NCBI GenBank assembly: GCA_930367215.1
Contig: OV884057.1
Location: 205,457,621 to 205,521,620 of the forward strand
Source: Pollenia angustigena
Taxonomy: Eukaryota > Arthropoda > Insecta > Diptera > Polleniidae
Length of the DNA: 64,000 bases
Reading direction: 5' to 3'
The position numbers and the translations under genes were made by a program. Numbering within the stretch: the stretch's first letter is position 1; every line of letters begins with the position of its first letter. This document shows positions 11,257-22,630 of the stretch, in pieces. Under the pieces are notes generated by a model, which made no database searches, was not told the origin of the DNA, and saw nothing but the letters and a program-made list of their open reading frames with translations.

Positions 11257-12125
11257 ATTTCGACTTTAATCCAAAACTTTCCGATGTCCATCTTTGACAA
11301 ATTATCTATTTCTTGCTCTGTAAAATAAAGTTCAAAAGTTTTCCATTCTTGTAAACGAGATTATCACAAAGTAACGTTAAAATCAAAGCTGACGGCGAGC
11401 GATGACTCAAAGAAATTTCACAACTTGTAGTGTTGCCGTATTAACAATTTTAGTAGTATGCTATCACAAATCGAAAAATTTTGTATACAGTTCTCCAACA
11501 TTACTGAAAAGTCCCTACGTTTTAATGATTTTAAAAAATCTGTCCTTTTTCCCCTACGGACATTTTTTTAAAAGAAAATCCCTACGATTTTTCCCTACTT
11601 ATAATATTACTGATAAAGATAAATTTGTTTAAAGTTAATCAAATATACACATATTGGAACTTTGTCATATACATTTTTGGCATTCTGGTTCGATAAGGAA
11701 AGAATAATCATTATAAAAAAAATGAGGAGAAATTTATATAAAAAGTTTCCCAAACAACATCAAGATTGTAATTTATTTTAGAAATTGTTCAACAAAAAAA
11801 TGTAGCTTTTTATATTTTTATCGCTTGATATAGACTAAAAAAGATGAAAAATAAATATCACTTATTAACCCTAAGATTCCAAGAAACCGAGCTTTATAAT
11901 ATGTTATTTAGAACCCATCGTTAGTTGGGTAAAAGTACCTAACTTTATAAACAAAAGATAATTAATTTTAATTTAGCAATTTTGAATGTTTCGGTTCCGA
12001 GATTAAGCAGCCTTAACATGTTTTAAACTAATTTGAAACCATTACAAAAATGCTATTTACTAAAGAGTTTTACAAAGGAACGGCAAAAAACATGTTGAAC
12101 CTTTCTAAAGATCATCTTCTACCTC

Positions 12126-12250
12126 TTATTGTGCTACAGTTCGGAATAAACCTAAGCTTGTTGCACTATTTCCCTCCATTCTTCTGTATTTTCGCCTTTT
12201 TGTTAGCAGTTACGGAACCCATAAGTCGTAGGACTTCTTTGAAGCAGTTG
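12126..12250 (+). repeat. Direct repeat copy 1 (TTATTGTGCTAC...)
   Basis: It matches 12917-13040. The following segment to about 12420, with TTGTTGTTGTTGTAACAGC and CGGGAACGAAGC, resembles a sequence I recall from other fly intergenic DNA; class unknown. Its last part (TCGTTTGG-TTTTGGCCGTCC) recurs at 13040-13075. Confidence 0.65.
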
Positions 12251-12504
12251 TTGTTGTTGTAACAGCTCGACTTGTATTGGTGTTGGTGTTGCTGAGTTGA
12301 CAATCTTTGGTCGGTGCAGTTGATGCTCCGAGTCGTTCCTGTACGTAGACCCAATTGTCGCGGGAACGAAGCAGTCGAATCGTTTGGTTCTTGGCCGTCC
12401 CGTTCATCTAGAGCATCTAATATCATAGGTTTGAAAATAGGTTTGATTTATACCTATCACATTTATATTTTAAATACAAAATTCCGTTCTTCACTAAGCA
12501 CTTA

Positions 12505-12694
12505 AGGCCGGGTTTTTGAAATGTAGATTTAGTTTAAACTTAGTTTACGGTAGTCATAATCTCTTATTTTTCCGGGGAAATGGGATTTTATTTTATTATT
12601 TCATTAAAGATTGTTTACAAACTTGGTAATGGCGGCACAAATCTGTTTTCAGATTAACTAAACTTAGTTTAACTGAGATCTCAAAAAACCAGTC
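12505..12694. mobile_element. MITE with GGCCGGGTTTTTGA ends
   Basis: The left end GGCCGGGTTTTTGA is inverted imperfectly as TCAAAAAACCAGTC. TTA lies at both borders (12502-12504, 12695-12697). The inner blocks TTTAGTTTAAACTTAG and CTAAACTTAGTTTAACT continue the inverted repeat. Confidence 0.6.
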
Positions 12695-12697
12695 TTA

Positions 12698-12916
12698 GGC
12701 CTGTTTTCACAACTTACCGATAGCTAAAGGTAGGATTTTATCGGCCATATAAAAAGTGTTCCATTATAACAACTTTACTTTAACCTACCAGGATGGATGA
12801 ACCTTAATCTACCTAATCGCCCACTTTAGGTTAAAGTGAAGTTTTAATAATGGAACACTTTTTATAAGGCCGGTTAAAGTCTACTTTTAGCTATCGGTAA
12901 GTTGTGAAAACGGGCC
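12698..12916. mobile_element. PIF/Harbinger-like foldback MITE, TTA duplication
   Basis: GGCCTGTTTTCACAACTTAC (12698) is inverted at 12916 with one change; the arms of about 90 bp are near-identical. TTA is duplicated (12695-12697, 12917-12919). GGCC termini with a 3-bp TWA duplication fit PIF/Harbinger. The element abuts the previous MITE and the second direct repeat. Confidence 0.8.
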
Positions 12917-13080
12917 TTATTGTGCTACTGTTCGGAATAAACTTAAGCTTATTTCACTATTCTCCTCCATTCTTCTGTATTTTCGGCTTTTTGTTAGCAG
13001 TTACGGTATCCATAAGTTGTAGGACTTCTTAAAAGCAGTCTAGTCGTTTGGTTTTTGGCCGTCCGGTTAGTCTAGAGCTG
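12917..13080 (+). repeat. Direct repeat copy 2
   Basis: Second copy of 12126-12250, beginning at the TTA duplication of the MITE, then sharing the GGCCGTCC segment. 13081-13616 has no recognised gene. Confidence 0.65.
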
Positions 13081-13616
13081 CCATCGGCAACCTATACTAT
13101 TACATTTTGCGATTATATGCGTTGTACGAATTTTACATATGTTGTTGTTAATGTTGTTTAATTCTCTGCAATATGTGTGCACATGTACGTAGTAAAAGAG
13201 CATACAAGAGAATAAAAGAGAAAAGAGAAAACGCGGCGCCCTGATTTTGCCGATGGCAGGTCTAGAGCATCGTCTTCTGCGGTCTGCTGCCATACATTCG
13301 CGCAACATACCCAGGTTTTATGTGTTTAAAAATGTCCTCTCGAACTATCGAGAACATAGTTCGTGGAGTCCGTTCGTGCTCCCCTTTACTAGATATATGG
13401 AACCAATTGTGGTAGAACTCATAATTTTGTATTAATTTATTTTAAGTTTTTGTTTTAGTTTCAGGTTAATAGTTACTGAAGATTTCCAAACAAATTTCAA
13501 TACCGCACAGTATCTGCGGTACTAATATATCATTTGCCACACGTACTTAAATACGAAGTGATAAATAAATACTCGTACAAAAAATCCTGCGTAAAATACT
13601 GGAAACCTTAAAATAC

Positions 13617-13831
13617 ATATCGCTCCTTTATTGCAACATAGTCATATCTCAAAAAAAAGAATCAATCTTAGAAAATTGCGATTAAAGTTTTCAAAATGTA
13701 CCTAAAACTTCGGTTCAGTTTGAGATATAATACTTACTTTTTTACATATAAAGAAGCTATGAAGAAACACTTTTGATTACGTAACTTAAAATTTTTGATT
13801 TTTTGAGATATGACTAAAAAAGGAACGATAT
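13617..13831. repeat. Foldback MITE with ATATCG ends
   Basis: Arms at 13617-13658 and 13797-13831 are inverted (AGTCATATCTCAAAAAA against TTTTTTGAGATATGACT). No gene is present to 14087. Confidence 0.7.
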
Positions 13832-14087
13832 GGTCAATATGATTAGCAAAGTTAAGCGTCCATCAATGTATACCCCTAAACATTTAATATGATCGACAAT
13901 TTCCAACGTCGACTCGCCAATAGATAGGTACATATATTATTTTCATATAAAATTTGTTTAGAAATACCAAACATCAAAGAATTTTTTATTGATTTACATG
14001 AACTAAAATTCTTTAAAGTTTGCCAAGATGTTTTCGAATAAATTTTTCACTTGATTTCTTGTTTAAAGAATTTTTAATGTTTTATAA

Positions 14088-14868
14088 CACTGCTATACAA
14101 ATTTTTAATTTGGAAAAATACCAAGAACACCACATGCCTAGATAAGTTAATTGGGACCTCCTGAACACGAAAATCGCTGTAATTTTATTTTCCTAAGTAC
14201 CGTTTTTTAGATAACGGTACTTTTGTGTTTTTCGGTGTTTGTCCCACTCAAACACTTGTGGAGCCCAACCAAATTCCGATCGAAATAAATGGCATATCGT
14301 TAAAAAGGTAATCGAATGCCTTTTCCATCGATATGCTACAAATTTCTATCTGATAAGAAATGGCTGAGTAATGGCACCTCAAAGTTAAAAAAATGTAAAT
14401 TTTTTACGTTTTTTTAAAAATTTTTCATTTTCATTTCGTTTTTTTACTACGTTATATTAAATATTTGGAATGTTTTATTTCTTAACCAAATAGTATATTT
14501 AATTACCAACATTTCGGATGAAAAATAAAGTTTTTATTAAGGATTTTGTGGAACGACAATATTTTCATCTCATATAAAATTCCGTGTTTTTTAAATAAGT
14601 TTAAACTGATGGATTTAAAAAACACGGAATATCGATGGAAAAGGCATTCGATTACCTTTCCAACGATATGCCACTTATTTCGATCGGACTTTTTGGTTGG
14701 GCTCCACAAGGGTTTGAGTGGGACCATACACCGAAAAACACAAAAGTACCGTTATCTAAAAAACGGTACTTAGGAAAAAAAAATTACAGCGATTTTTGTG
14801 TTCAGGAGGTCCCAATTAACTTATCTAGGCATGTGGTGTTCTTGGTATTTTTTGGCTGTAAACCAGTG
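14088..14868. mobile_element. 781-bp foldback transposon with ~260-bp inverted arms
   Basis: Arms of about 260 bp (14088-14345 and 14620-14868) are inverted copies at high identity. The outer ends are CACTG and CAGTG. TAA is repeated at both borders (14085-14087, 14869-14871). The arms include a private palindrome (ACCGTTTTTTAGATAACGGT). Open frames of 74-78 codons on both strands are mirror images of the arms, not genes. The non-arm centre is only about 270 bp. Confidence 0.85.
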
Positions 14869-15051
14869 TAATCTATTTCAGCATCCACATCAGAGAACGG
14901 ATTTCTGCGATTGCAAAAAAATCGCAGTAAATGAACACCAACAAATACACTCGCTTGCGGTCATACAATCAAACTTGCGCAACCGCAAACATTCGCTGCT
15001 GGTTTGCAGTCATTCCAATAATGCACATCGTGCTTTGTTTTTTATTCCATC

Positions 15052-15566
15052 CAAGGCCTATCCCAAGGTATATTTATAACAGGTAGCCGCGAGATTTATT
15101 TATTTTTTATTGTTGTTTTGTGATACGAACTGTCAAACAGCAAAGGGGTTGAAAAGAGACAAAAAAGACAAGATAAAGGCAAAAAACTTATTTACTATAC
15201 AACATTTGACAGTTCGTATCACAAAACAAGCAAATAAAAAATAACCAGCTGGCTTTCCGAGACTACCTGCTATAAATATACCTTGGCCTATCCAATAGGT
15301 CTGCTTACTTCTACAACAATACACCAATACAAAAAACAACAGGCATTTTGTTTGTATAAAATTCCTCGCCGTTGTCAAAATCTTACTACTACATAGGCGA
15401 AACAAAAGGAAAAATGTGTTTTGTGTGCATGTATGTGTGGCAAATAACCAAAAAACGTAAACAAAAATATACATGTATAAGGAAAATGTAAACAACTTTT
15501 GACATCGTTGAGGAATAAACCAAATAAACATCTGGCTTCTTGCGCAGACCTATTGGATAGACCTTG
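15052..15566. mobile_element. CAAGGCC-family MITE interrupted by another MITE
   Basis: The left end CAAGGCCTATCC (15052) and right end TATTGGATAGACCTTG (15566) are inverted. The left end is split by the element at 15064-15285. The outer duplication is degraded (ATTCCATC against ATTTCATA, 6 of 8), consistent with an older insertion. Relatives lie at 7458, 31937 and 37475. Confidence 0.75.
15064..15285. mobile_element. CAAGGTATATT-family MITE, perfect 8-bp TSD
   Basis: CAAGGTATATTTATAACAGG (15064) is inverted at 15285. A second inner inverted pair is TTGTTTTGTGATACGAACTG and its complement (15113, 15230). The duplication GCCTATCC is perfect (15056-15063, 15286-15293). A sister copy is at 30260-30483. 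Confidence 0.9.
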
Positions 15567-15854
15567 ATTTCATAGTTTAGCTTCATTTGTCAATCAATAT
15601 GTTTGTGTGTTTGGTCCGACAATGATTGTTTTGGCAAAGAAAAAAAAATACAAACAAAAAAGCCAGAAATCAAGCAATTATTACTCATGTAAGCATTCAG
15701 CAGTTACTATGTAGTACAAGAAAAAAAAATTTAAATGAAACTAAACGCACATATGTAGGTACAAACAATTTCATAGAAACAGAAGACTTTTTTTATCATC
15801 TTAAAAAGTACAGTAGTTCTTTATGTACAATGTATTCTTGTTATTGTTGTTTTT

Positions 15855-15931
15855 ATTGTTGTTAATTTTAACAAACCGTCTCATCGAGTGGTTTATTGTT
15901 GTTAATGTTAACAAAGCGTCTCATCGAGTGG
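15855..15931. repeat. Two-copy 40-bp tandem repeat
   Basis: TTGTTGTTAAT-TTAACAAA-CGTCTCATCGAGTGG occurs twice in succession with three differences. It lies in the presumed last intron or 3' region of the ICT1 gene; function unknown. Confidence 0.7.
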
Positions 15932-16194
15932 ACAATGACTACTTGAATGCAAAAGTATAAGAATGTGTGCCTTTTGACTTTACACAAGTTATATTGCGTG
16001 CGCAACGAAAATGCAAACAAAGCACTTTCAATAAAAACGCACACATGCAAAAATCAAATGTGTACGAAACGATGTAAAAATTACCAATGTTGAACTTTGT
16101 TTTTCAGGCGAAGAGTGAATGTAAATTTGAGCGTATGAATAAATCAAGAAAAATAGTGATTTTGCAGTTCTCTGCTCCACATACCTTTTTCTAA

Positions 16195-16863
16195 TTTTTT
16201 CTAAAGTGTCTTCTGATGTTACAGGGGCTTCAAATTCAAATTCTCGTATAACGGTTCTTAATTTTTCTAAAGCATCAGCTAGATTCATTTGCTGAGAACG
16301 AGTCAAATCACTTTTGATGACATAGTGACCATCTTTAGTGATTTTATTTTGTAGCTAAAATTAAAAAAAATAACAAATTCAGGAAAATATATAAAAAAAA
16401 ATCAATTCTAGAAACTCGAAAACCTTACACCATTCAATAATTTTTCCCTGGTTTTTTCTGGTATCCAATCAGCTTCAGCTAATTTAAAACGCACATCAAC
16501 TTTAGTGTTGACAGTGTTCACATGTTGACCACCGGGCCCTGAACTACGACTGTAGGTGATTTGCAATTTATTTAAGGGAATAAAGCCAGAAAATTTGTCT
16601 CCCTTACTGGAGTGCTGCAAAGATTTAGCAAAAGATGTATAAATTTAATTTTTAAAGTAAAAAGTTTCTGTCTGCAATCATGTATTTTAAATCATTACTT
16701 GTGGCGGTGTATAAAGTTGTATGCGGCTATTAGGATATATTTTGTCCAGTGATAAATCACTCTTGAAAGACAAATTCCTTCCTAGAACAGCAGCTGACGT
16801 ATATGTTTTTTCCAAGTTTGAGTGATTTAACACCGAAATAAAACATCTACAGATCTTATTCAT
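16195..16863 (-). CDS. ICT1: Mitochondrial peptidyl-tRNA hydrolase ICT1 / mRpL58 (C-terminus not found)
   Basis: Class-I release-factor-like enzyme that hydrolyses peptidyl-tRNA on stalled mitochondrial ribosomes and is a component of the large subunit. Three exons are resolved on the minus strand: 16863-16699 (55 codons), 16614-16429 (62 codons) and 16354-16195, with junctions AA|GTAATG, GCAG|CAC, GT|GTAAGG, TTAG|CTA and AG|GTATGT; all phases agree. Residues 1-40 are basic and Ser/Thr-rich, as in a mitochondrial presequence. The catalytic loop reads [11 protein letters not shown] with GGQ at residues 83-85. Exon 3 ends in ...[10 protein letters not shown], where the family normally continues with a basic tail; that last exon was not found downstream (15.0-16.2 kb is full of MITEs). 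Upstream at 16945 is an AACAGCTGTT-type E-box. Confidence 0.9.
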
Positions 16864-16938
16864 TTCAAAAATTGAAAAAAAATTAAGGGAATTAAATAAA
16901 ATTCACAAACGTTCTCCGTTTTCGTAACACTAGTCAAA

Positions 16939-16956
16939 ATTGAACAGCTGTTTGAT
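16939..16956 (-). promoter_or_regulatory. E-box-like AACAGCTGTTTG upstream of ICT1
   Basis: A CAGCTG core (16945-16950) lies about 80 bp upstream of the ICT1 start codon. CAGCTG motifs are common in fly housekeeping core promoters; a similar CAGCTG lies upstream of Trm1 (23199). Assignment is inference. Confidence 0.35.
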
Positions 16957-17700
16957 TTTTACATTAATTTGAGTTGCCAACAGTTTAAAGTAGTTTGAAA
17001 GTCATTGAACGCTTAAAGCTGCCACATCAGTGATGCCAGTCCTGGGACACTAAGCGCGAGATGAAATTTGAAAAACGGTTTTAATAGGGCTAAATTGAAA
17101 TATATAACGGTTCAGTACATTACATATCGTGGCAGATTTTTTTTTAAAAAAGTGCAAAAAATTTCTGTAAAATATTAAAACAAAAAATTAAGATACAACT
17201 GTAGCTTTTTACATCCTGCTATAATTGGTCATTGTGTTGTAAAATCTGCAATACTTGGTCAAAATCGTCTTCATTTAATAAATCACTACCTATTTGATAT
17301 TATTAAATTGTTATATATTTATTTTAAATTAATTGATGACACCAAAAGCCCTCTCTAATTCAGCGTTTGAGTCCGAATATATCAATATAATTATAGCAAA
17401 ATTAAGAGATTCCTTTTTCTTCTTTGAACATGAATTGGCGTTCAAACGATTCATGTCATGTTGACGACATGTTTTTTATTTTGTATAGTCGTGCGTATGC
17501 ATGTGTGCTTTTTTGATATGGAAAACAATAACAAAATTAAACAACGAATGATAAAGCAAAACGTAAAGACAGTACATGCATCTGTGTACTTGTTTCTTTT
17601 CCCCTCGTCCCTCTCGCCTATAAAGTAGCAATCTTGTCAATAATACATGAGCCGTATGAACACAGACTTAGTAAAAAAACTAGGTTTGCTTATATAAAAA
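16957..17700. other. Intergenic, no gene recognised
   Basis: AT-rich sequence between the ICT1 promoter and a foldback element. No coding signal or clear repeat was seen. Confidence 0.5.
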
Positions 17701-17862
17701 ACTACCCTACAAGAAATGAATGAGCGTTGGTGTTAAGAAAATGATAGAAGGAAATGACCGAAATCAAATGGTGTTAAGAAAATGATGGAAATCATCATAT
17801 CATTTTCTTAACACCAAAGTGAAAAATGTGACTACTCGCTCATTCATTTATTATAGGGTAGT
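17701..17862. repeat. Foldback MITE with ACTACCCTA ends
   Basis: ACTACCCTACAAGAAATGAA is inverted at 17862 with two changes. An inner pair GGTGTTAAGAAAATGAT is perfectly inverted (17728, 17816), and one arm block is also repeated directly at 17771. Confidence 0.8.
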
Positions 17863-18016
17863 TTGAATACAAACTTTGACAAGTCGACCACCGAAAAAAA
17901 CCCCATAGGTTGACTTGGCCCCACCCTCTAGTCAATTCACCTTGATCACTGACCTAGCATTAAGTGCCGGATCACACACGTCAAGTTTGACTCATCAAGT
18001 CTTTAGTTTTAACGCT

Positions 18017-18735
18017 GGGACTCCACGTAGCAATTTTTATTGCTAAGTACAAGCAATAACGTCGGCAGAACAATGACAGAACAATGGAGCAATAATTGCT
18101 GATTATATTGCTGGAGAACACTTGTTATTGCTTTGCCATAAATTTGCAATTTTCACCGCGAGTAGTTGTATAAAGTTTTGTGCCTTTATTTATAACAAAT
18201 GTTTCATGTTGTGTTTTGAAGTGATTGTTAAATTTTCTTTTTAAATCAATAAATTAAATTAATAAAATAAAATATTTAATTGCAATTGTCGTAGCTGTGT
18301 TTTGTATTACTTTTTTGTTTACTTGCGTATGAAAATTGTATTGTTCTATTGAAAAAATAAAAATATACAAAAAAAAAAAAAAAAAACAAATGTGTCGTTT
18401 GTTTTTGTTAATATTGACGTTTATTTAAAAATATAATATATAAACACTTTTTCTGTATTTTGTTGAAGTATTTTTTCACTTGGCGGCTTTTTCTTAATTG
18501 CTTTTTAATAAATAAACACACTAACAAATAAACAACCGTACAGAGAAATGAAATGTCAGATAAATTACAACTGATTTGACAGCAGATTGCTAAGCAATAA
18601 TTGCTCAAGCAATAAGAAGAGCAATCATTGCGCAATGGATTGCCACTCATAGCAATATGCGGTCTATACGTCGCAAATTTTATGGAGCAATCAAATTTGA
18701 CGTTTGCCGCAATAAATATTGGTACGAGGAGACCC
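18017..18735. mobile_element. Foldback element with GGGACTCC ends
   Basis: GGGACTCCACGTAGCAATTT (18017) and the complement of 18709-18735 match at about 24 of 27 positions. Both subterminal regions are rich in GCAATAA/TTATTGC repeats, a feature of elements with clustered transposase sites. No transposase frame; the 118-codon open frame inside is not convincing. Confidence 0.65.
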
Positions 18736-20545
18736 GGGGTAAGGAGAGAGGGGAAAAATGGCATTCTATTTTTTGGAAATTATTATATTAAAACGATATA
18801 TTAACAGAGACCGGGTTTTAAAACTATTAAAACCAACTTTTTTCTTGTAATAAAAAAACGTGTATGTTCAAAAAATTATATTTATAGGTACTTGTAGATC
18901 TTTATATTTGAAAAATAATTATTTGTATTTTTATCTTGAGTAGATAAAACTACTAAAAATCGTTCTTGATATCTTACTCAATAATTTAAAAATTTTATTT
19001 TGAAAACGTGTTATAATAAGTTTATTATGCCATGGATGAAACTGAAAATATTTTCAATTACAACCATAGTATAGCCATTTGGGTGAGTTGTCAGTATTTA
19101 CCCATGTGGCAAACATGTGAAAATTTTACGTTTGTGCAAATATTTTGTGTTGTCACTTGCGGTGTTTGCTGTTTGGACAAACATTAGAAGCAATGTTTGC
19201 AGAAATATTAAAAATTTTTAATATTTGGCAGACATGTTGGATATTTGTCAAACTTTTTGTGGCGTCTAATGCTAAATGTATTCAATTCAATTAATTTTTA
19301 ATGTTAAATAAAATTTTTTTAGTAGTATTGCTTGCCACAAATCAGCTCGTTGTTTCAATCACTTTTTATTTTAAATTTTTTGCCTTTATTTTATAATTTC
19401 TTCTGCGTTTTAAGAAAAAAGCAACCAAATTGCCGCAGCACTATTGGCATCTGCATTCATTGAAAACAAAACAAAAATAAAAATTAATGTTTGTGCGGAG
19501 AATATTTGTGATGTTTATTGGCAAACCCCAAACGGAAACAACGTGTGTGCTTGCCAAGCATTTTGTGTGGTTTATAATGCCCTTTAATCTAAGATATTAT
19601 TAATACATTTTAAAATTCTTGTTCCTATGACTAGTGGTAAAAATATAATACTTAAAGCATCATGTGCACATTGGCAAACATGCTTCTAGCATTAATGGAG
19701 TCTGCCTGGAAATCCACGTTAAACCATTTTATATCGTTTAAGAACTTGAAATGTTCACAACTTCAGAAAATTTCAAATGTGGAGAATTAGAGTTATAATA
19801 ACGACCCACAAACACATCCATTTAACGCGTAAAATATTAATTGGCTTAGCCATTCAAGAGTGTTCTGGAAATCGAAAAAGCAAAACAATAAAATTTTTCA
19901 GTTGTTTAAAATACTCTTTTAAACTAATTTGTATAATTTTTATTATAAAATTCAGTTTAATAAAGAAATAATTGTATAATATTTGTCGTAAAATTCCTTT
20001 ATTACGGAAATCTTATTAAAAAATACATTTAAAATTTTTGGGTTTTTTGTTTTCGATTTCCAGAACACCCCTGAATATGTTTGTGGACATACATACGTTT
20101 AAAAGTATTTTTACTTCACAGAGTTTTAACAGGTCAACCTAAACAAAAGGGGCAAACGTTTTTTAGATGAGAAAAATTCTGCTGCTTATTAATTTTAAAT
20201 AAAAAACTGATCTTTACTGATCACTAAATCAGATTTTTCAGCCGTCCGATATTGCATTTTCGCTATACATAATTTGTTTCATATATATTGTATTTAAATG
20301 AGTTTTGTACATAAAAAATCTTACAGATTTTATATATGTACTAGTCACAAAGCCTGTCCCTGCCAGGCATAAAAATCTTTTAGATAAAAACTAACATAGT
20401 AACGCTCATAAAAGAAATTAAACAAAAAAAAATTATTATTCAATGTTTGAATACATTTAATAGGTATATGAAGAAAAAATATGTAAAAAATAACAATAAG
20501 TAAAATATAACAATGAGTAAGTAACTTAATTATAATACTTCTTTA
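18736..20545. other. AT-rich intergenic DNA
   Basis: No gene recognised. 19050-19700 contains many copies of short TTTGTGCAAATAT, TGGCAAAC and TTGTCAAAC motifs that look like a decayed repeat, but no ends were defined. Confidence 0.4.
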
Positions 20546-20740
20546 AAGGCCCAAATACATTGATCAAAATACTCATCAAGCATTGTGGTAGTATTAGTGG
20601 AAATGTGTTTGTATGTGTCACACCGACGATGCTGGATGGAAAATCAAAAAATTTAGATATGACGGCGAATATTACGTCAAGCACACGTACACGATGAATT
20701 CGCCGGCTGGACAAGCATTTGACAAGTGTATTTTGGCCTT
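20546..20740. repeat. Foldback with AAGGCC ends
   Basis: AAGGCCCAAATACATTGATC (20546) is inverted at 20740 (GACAAGTGTATTTTGGCCTT) with a few changes. No target duplication was recognised. Confidence 0.6.
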
Positions 20741-20799
20741 AAAAACAACATTTTTTGAAAATACTGATGAGCAACCCTGTTTTAACATACCCTGTTTTC

Positions 20800-21330
20800 C
20801 ATCTACATGCATCACTTTTACTTTAACATCATATTTTTTGTCACTCTTGAGAAAGCAACGTACAATTGTCCATGACTAAAAACTGGTTTGGGTAAATATA
20901 TCCCCCCTCTCTAACGTTTGACCTTGAGCTTTATTGATGGTGATGGATAACGCCAACCTTATAGGAAACTGTCTCCTATGCAAAATAAATGGTAGGTCGG
21001 GATTTATGGGAGCCAAATCAATCCTCGGAATAAATGCGCATATTAGATTCTGTGACTATTGTGTAACTTGCAGTCTTGTGCCATTGCATAGCCCTCTTTT
21101 AGTGTTTAAAGCATGATAATGGCTCCCACCTTGACTTGCAACTTATGAGGAGGCATTCCAGATGGCGATAGACTGTTTAAAAGCTCCACCGGATAATTTT
21201 CCCGTTCAGCTATGCTATTGCTCTCCACCCTGTCAACGCTCAAAATTGTGAAACATTCACCCTCTAAAAGACTTAGTACTTCTTCATTAATTTGGCATAC
21301 TTCATCATTCTTAGGGCATAAATTTTAATT
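20800..21330 (-). pseudogene. Helitron helicase C-terminal fragment
   Basis: Reading on the minus strand, the PIF1-like helicase domain of Helitron Rep-helicase proteins is recognisable in order: NEEVLSLLEGE (about 21300), LSPSGMPPHKLQVKVGA, GLCNGTRLQVT, FIPRIDLAP, the ITINKAQGQTLE helicase motif (20910-20940) and the terminal FSHGQLYVAFSRV motif (20850-20884). A one-base expansion of a C run at 20902-20907 shifts the frame between the last two motifs, and an in-frame stop follows GTRLQVTQ. The Rep nuclease domain and both Helitron ends are missing, so this is a dead fragment. The open frames on the plus strand here are shadows. Confidence 0.88.
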
Positions 21331-21618
21331 TAATACTTAATTTAATTTACAATACTGTTCTACATCAGACGGCTTTAAACATTCACCGAATATATTTTGA
21401 ACGATTGAGTTTTCAGCCTGCAAAAAATATAAGAAAAAGTGAATGGTTTATTCAATGACCACGCCCACCGCCCACAGACCGAAAATAGAAAATCGGGCTC
21501 CGTCTTGCACCAGTGGAGCAAATGAGCTTTACGTATGCCAAATTTCATCTTTCTGCGACGTCTGACGGCTTCAAAAAGCCGCGGAAAGAGAACCGGACAT
21601 ACATCCGGACAAACAACG

Positions 21619-21661
<43 letters not shown>

Positions 21662-21811
21662 TTGTTGCAGAAACAAATCTATCAATAATTTCCCTAAAAA
21701 GAAAAATGTTTGTTTTACATTCTCAATATAAGCCCGATTTTTTTTTAAACTAATTTGAGATTAGAGCCCCAAATCTGGTAGCCCTGCTTTAGTCAACTGT
21801 TTTATACATGG
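21331..21811. other. Possible further Helitron-derived DNA with TA microsatellite
   Basis: No gene. 21480-21610 is GC-richer than its surroundings and may belong to the Helitron, but no motif is clear. A TA tract occupies 21623-21655. Confidence 0.4.
21623..21655. repeat. (TA)n microsatellite
   Basis: About 16 uninterrupted TA units. Confidence 0.9.
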
Positions 21812-22133
21812 CAAGGCGAATTTAACAAGGTAAGTTCAGCTCTACAACTACAAAAAGCCCCATGTATTTTCTTGCCATTTAATAGGCGGCTGCCAAAAAT
21901 TCTGACAAGGCAAAAATTGATTGAATAACAAAACAAAAATTTTGTTTGGGTAATAAAAGAGATTATTAAATTCTCTTTAATTACTCTCAGTTTTTCTAAG
22001 AAATTGTTTCGGTTATTTTTGCGCAAAACATTAACAAAATTATATTTTGACGTTTCCCTTTTTTTTTTAATACGCCGTGGAGACAGCTGATGAACGGCTG
22101 ACGAGTTGAGTTTACCTTGTTGAATTCGCCTTG
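21812..22133. mobile_element. CAAGGCGAATT-family MITE
   Basis: CAAGGCGAATTTAACAAGGT (21812) is inverted at 22133. Further copies of AATTCGCCTTG at 22150-22160 and 22252-22262 suggest a cluster of broken relatives. The best-defined sister is at 22631. Confidence 0.75.
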
Positions 22134-22630
22134 AATTCATATATATATTAATTCGCCTTGTTTTTGACATTACATGACCGAAAAATACAAACAAAATACA
22201 TGTTGTTTTTTGTGTTGTTGACTTGTTGTAGTCTCGCCGCCACCTGAAGTAAATTCGCCTTGGTCAAATCAATTTATTTTGTGTTTTTTTTTTTTAATTT
22301 TATTAAACAAAAGTTTGTTCTCTACAAATATTTAAATATTTTAATTCTGCTGAATATTTTATTTGAAAATAATAATTGCACTTTTAAGTTTTTATACATA
22401 CAAATGAAAATTTGTTTTAAAAAACAAAGAAAATTAGAAAAAAACGAATGGTGTATAACTATTATTTCTGTTTATTAAACATGAAACAAAATAGCTATTT
22501 AAATATGTAAATGAATTTTACAATTTATTTTAATAAAATTAATGCGTATATTCATTCATTAAAAGAATACAAATTTATCACAGTAATGCAGTTTTTTTTA
22601 TCAAGAACAAAAATTGGAATTAAGCACGAC

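Noticed and set aside
14503..14871. Small proteins on both strands
   Set aside because: They are mirror translations of the inverted arms of the foldback element.
15133..15531. 132-codon minus-strand open frame
   Set aside because: It runs through two nested MITEs whose borders are fixed by target duplications, so it cannot be an old gene.
21480..21610. Further coding Helitron domain
   Set aside because: GC-richer but no Rep or OTU-type motif could be read in any frame.
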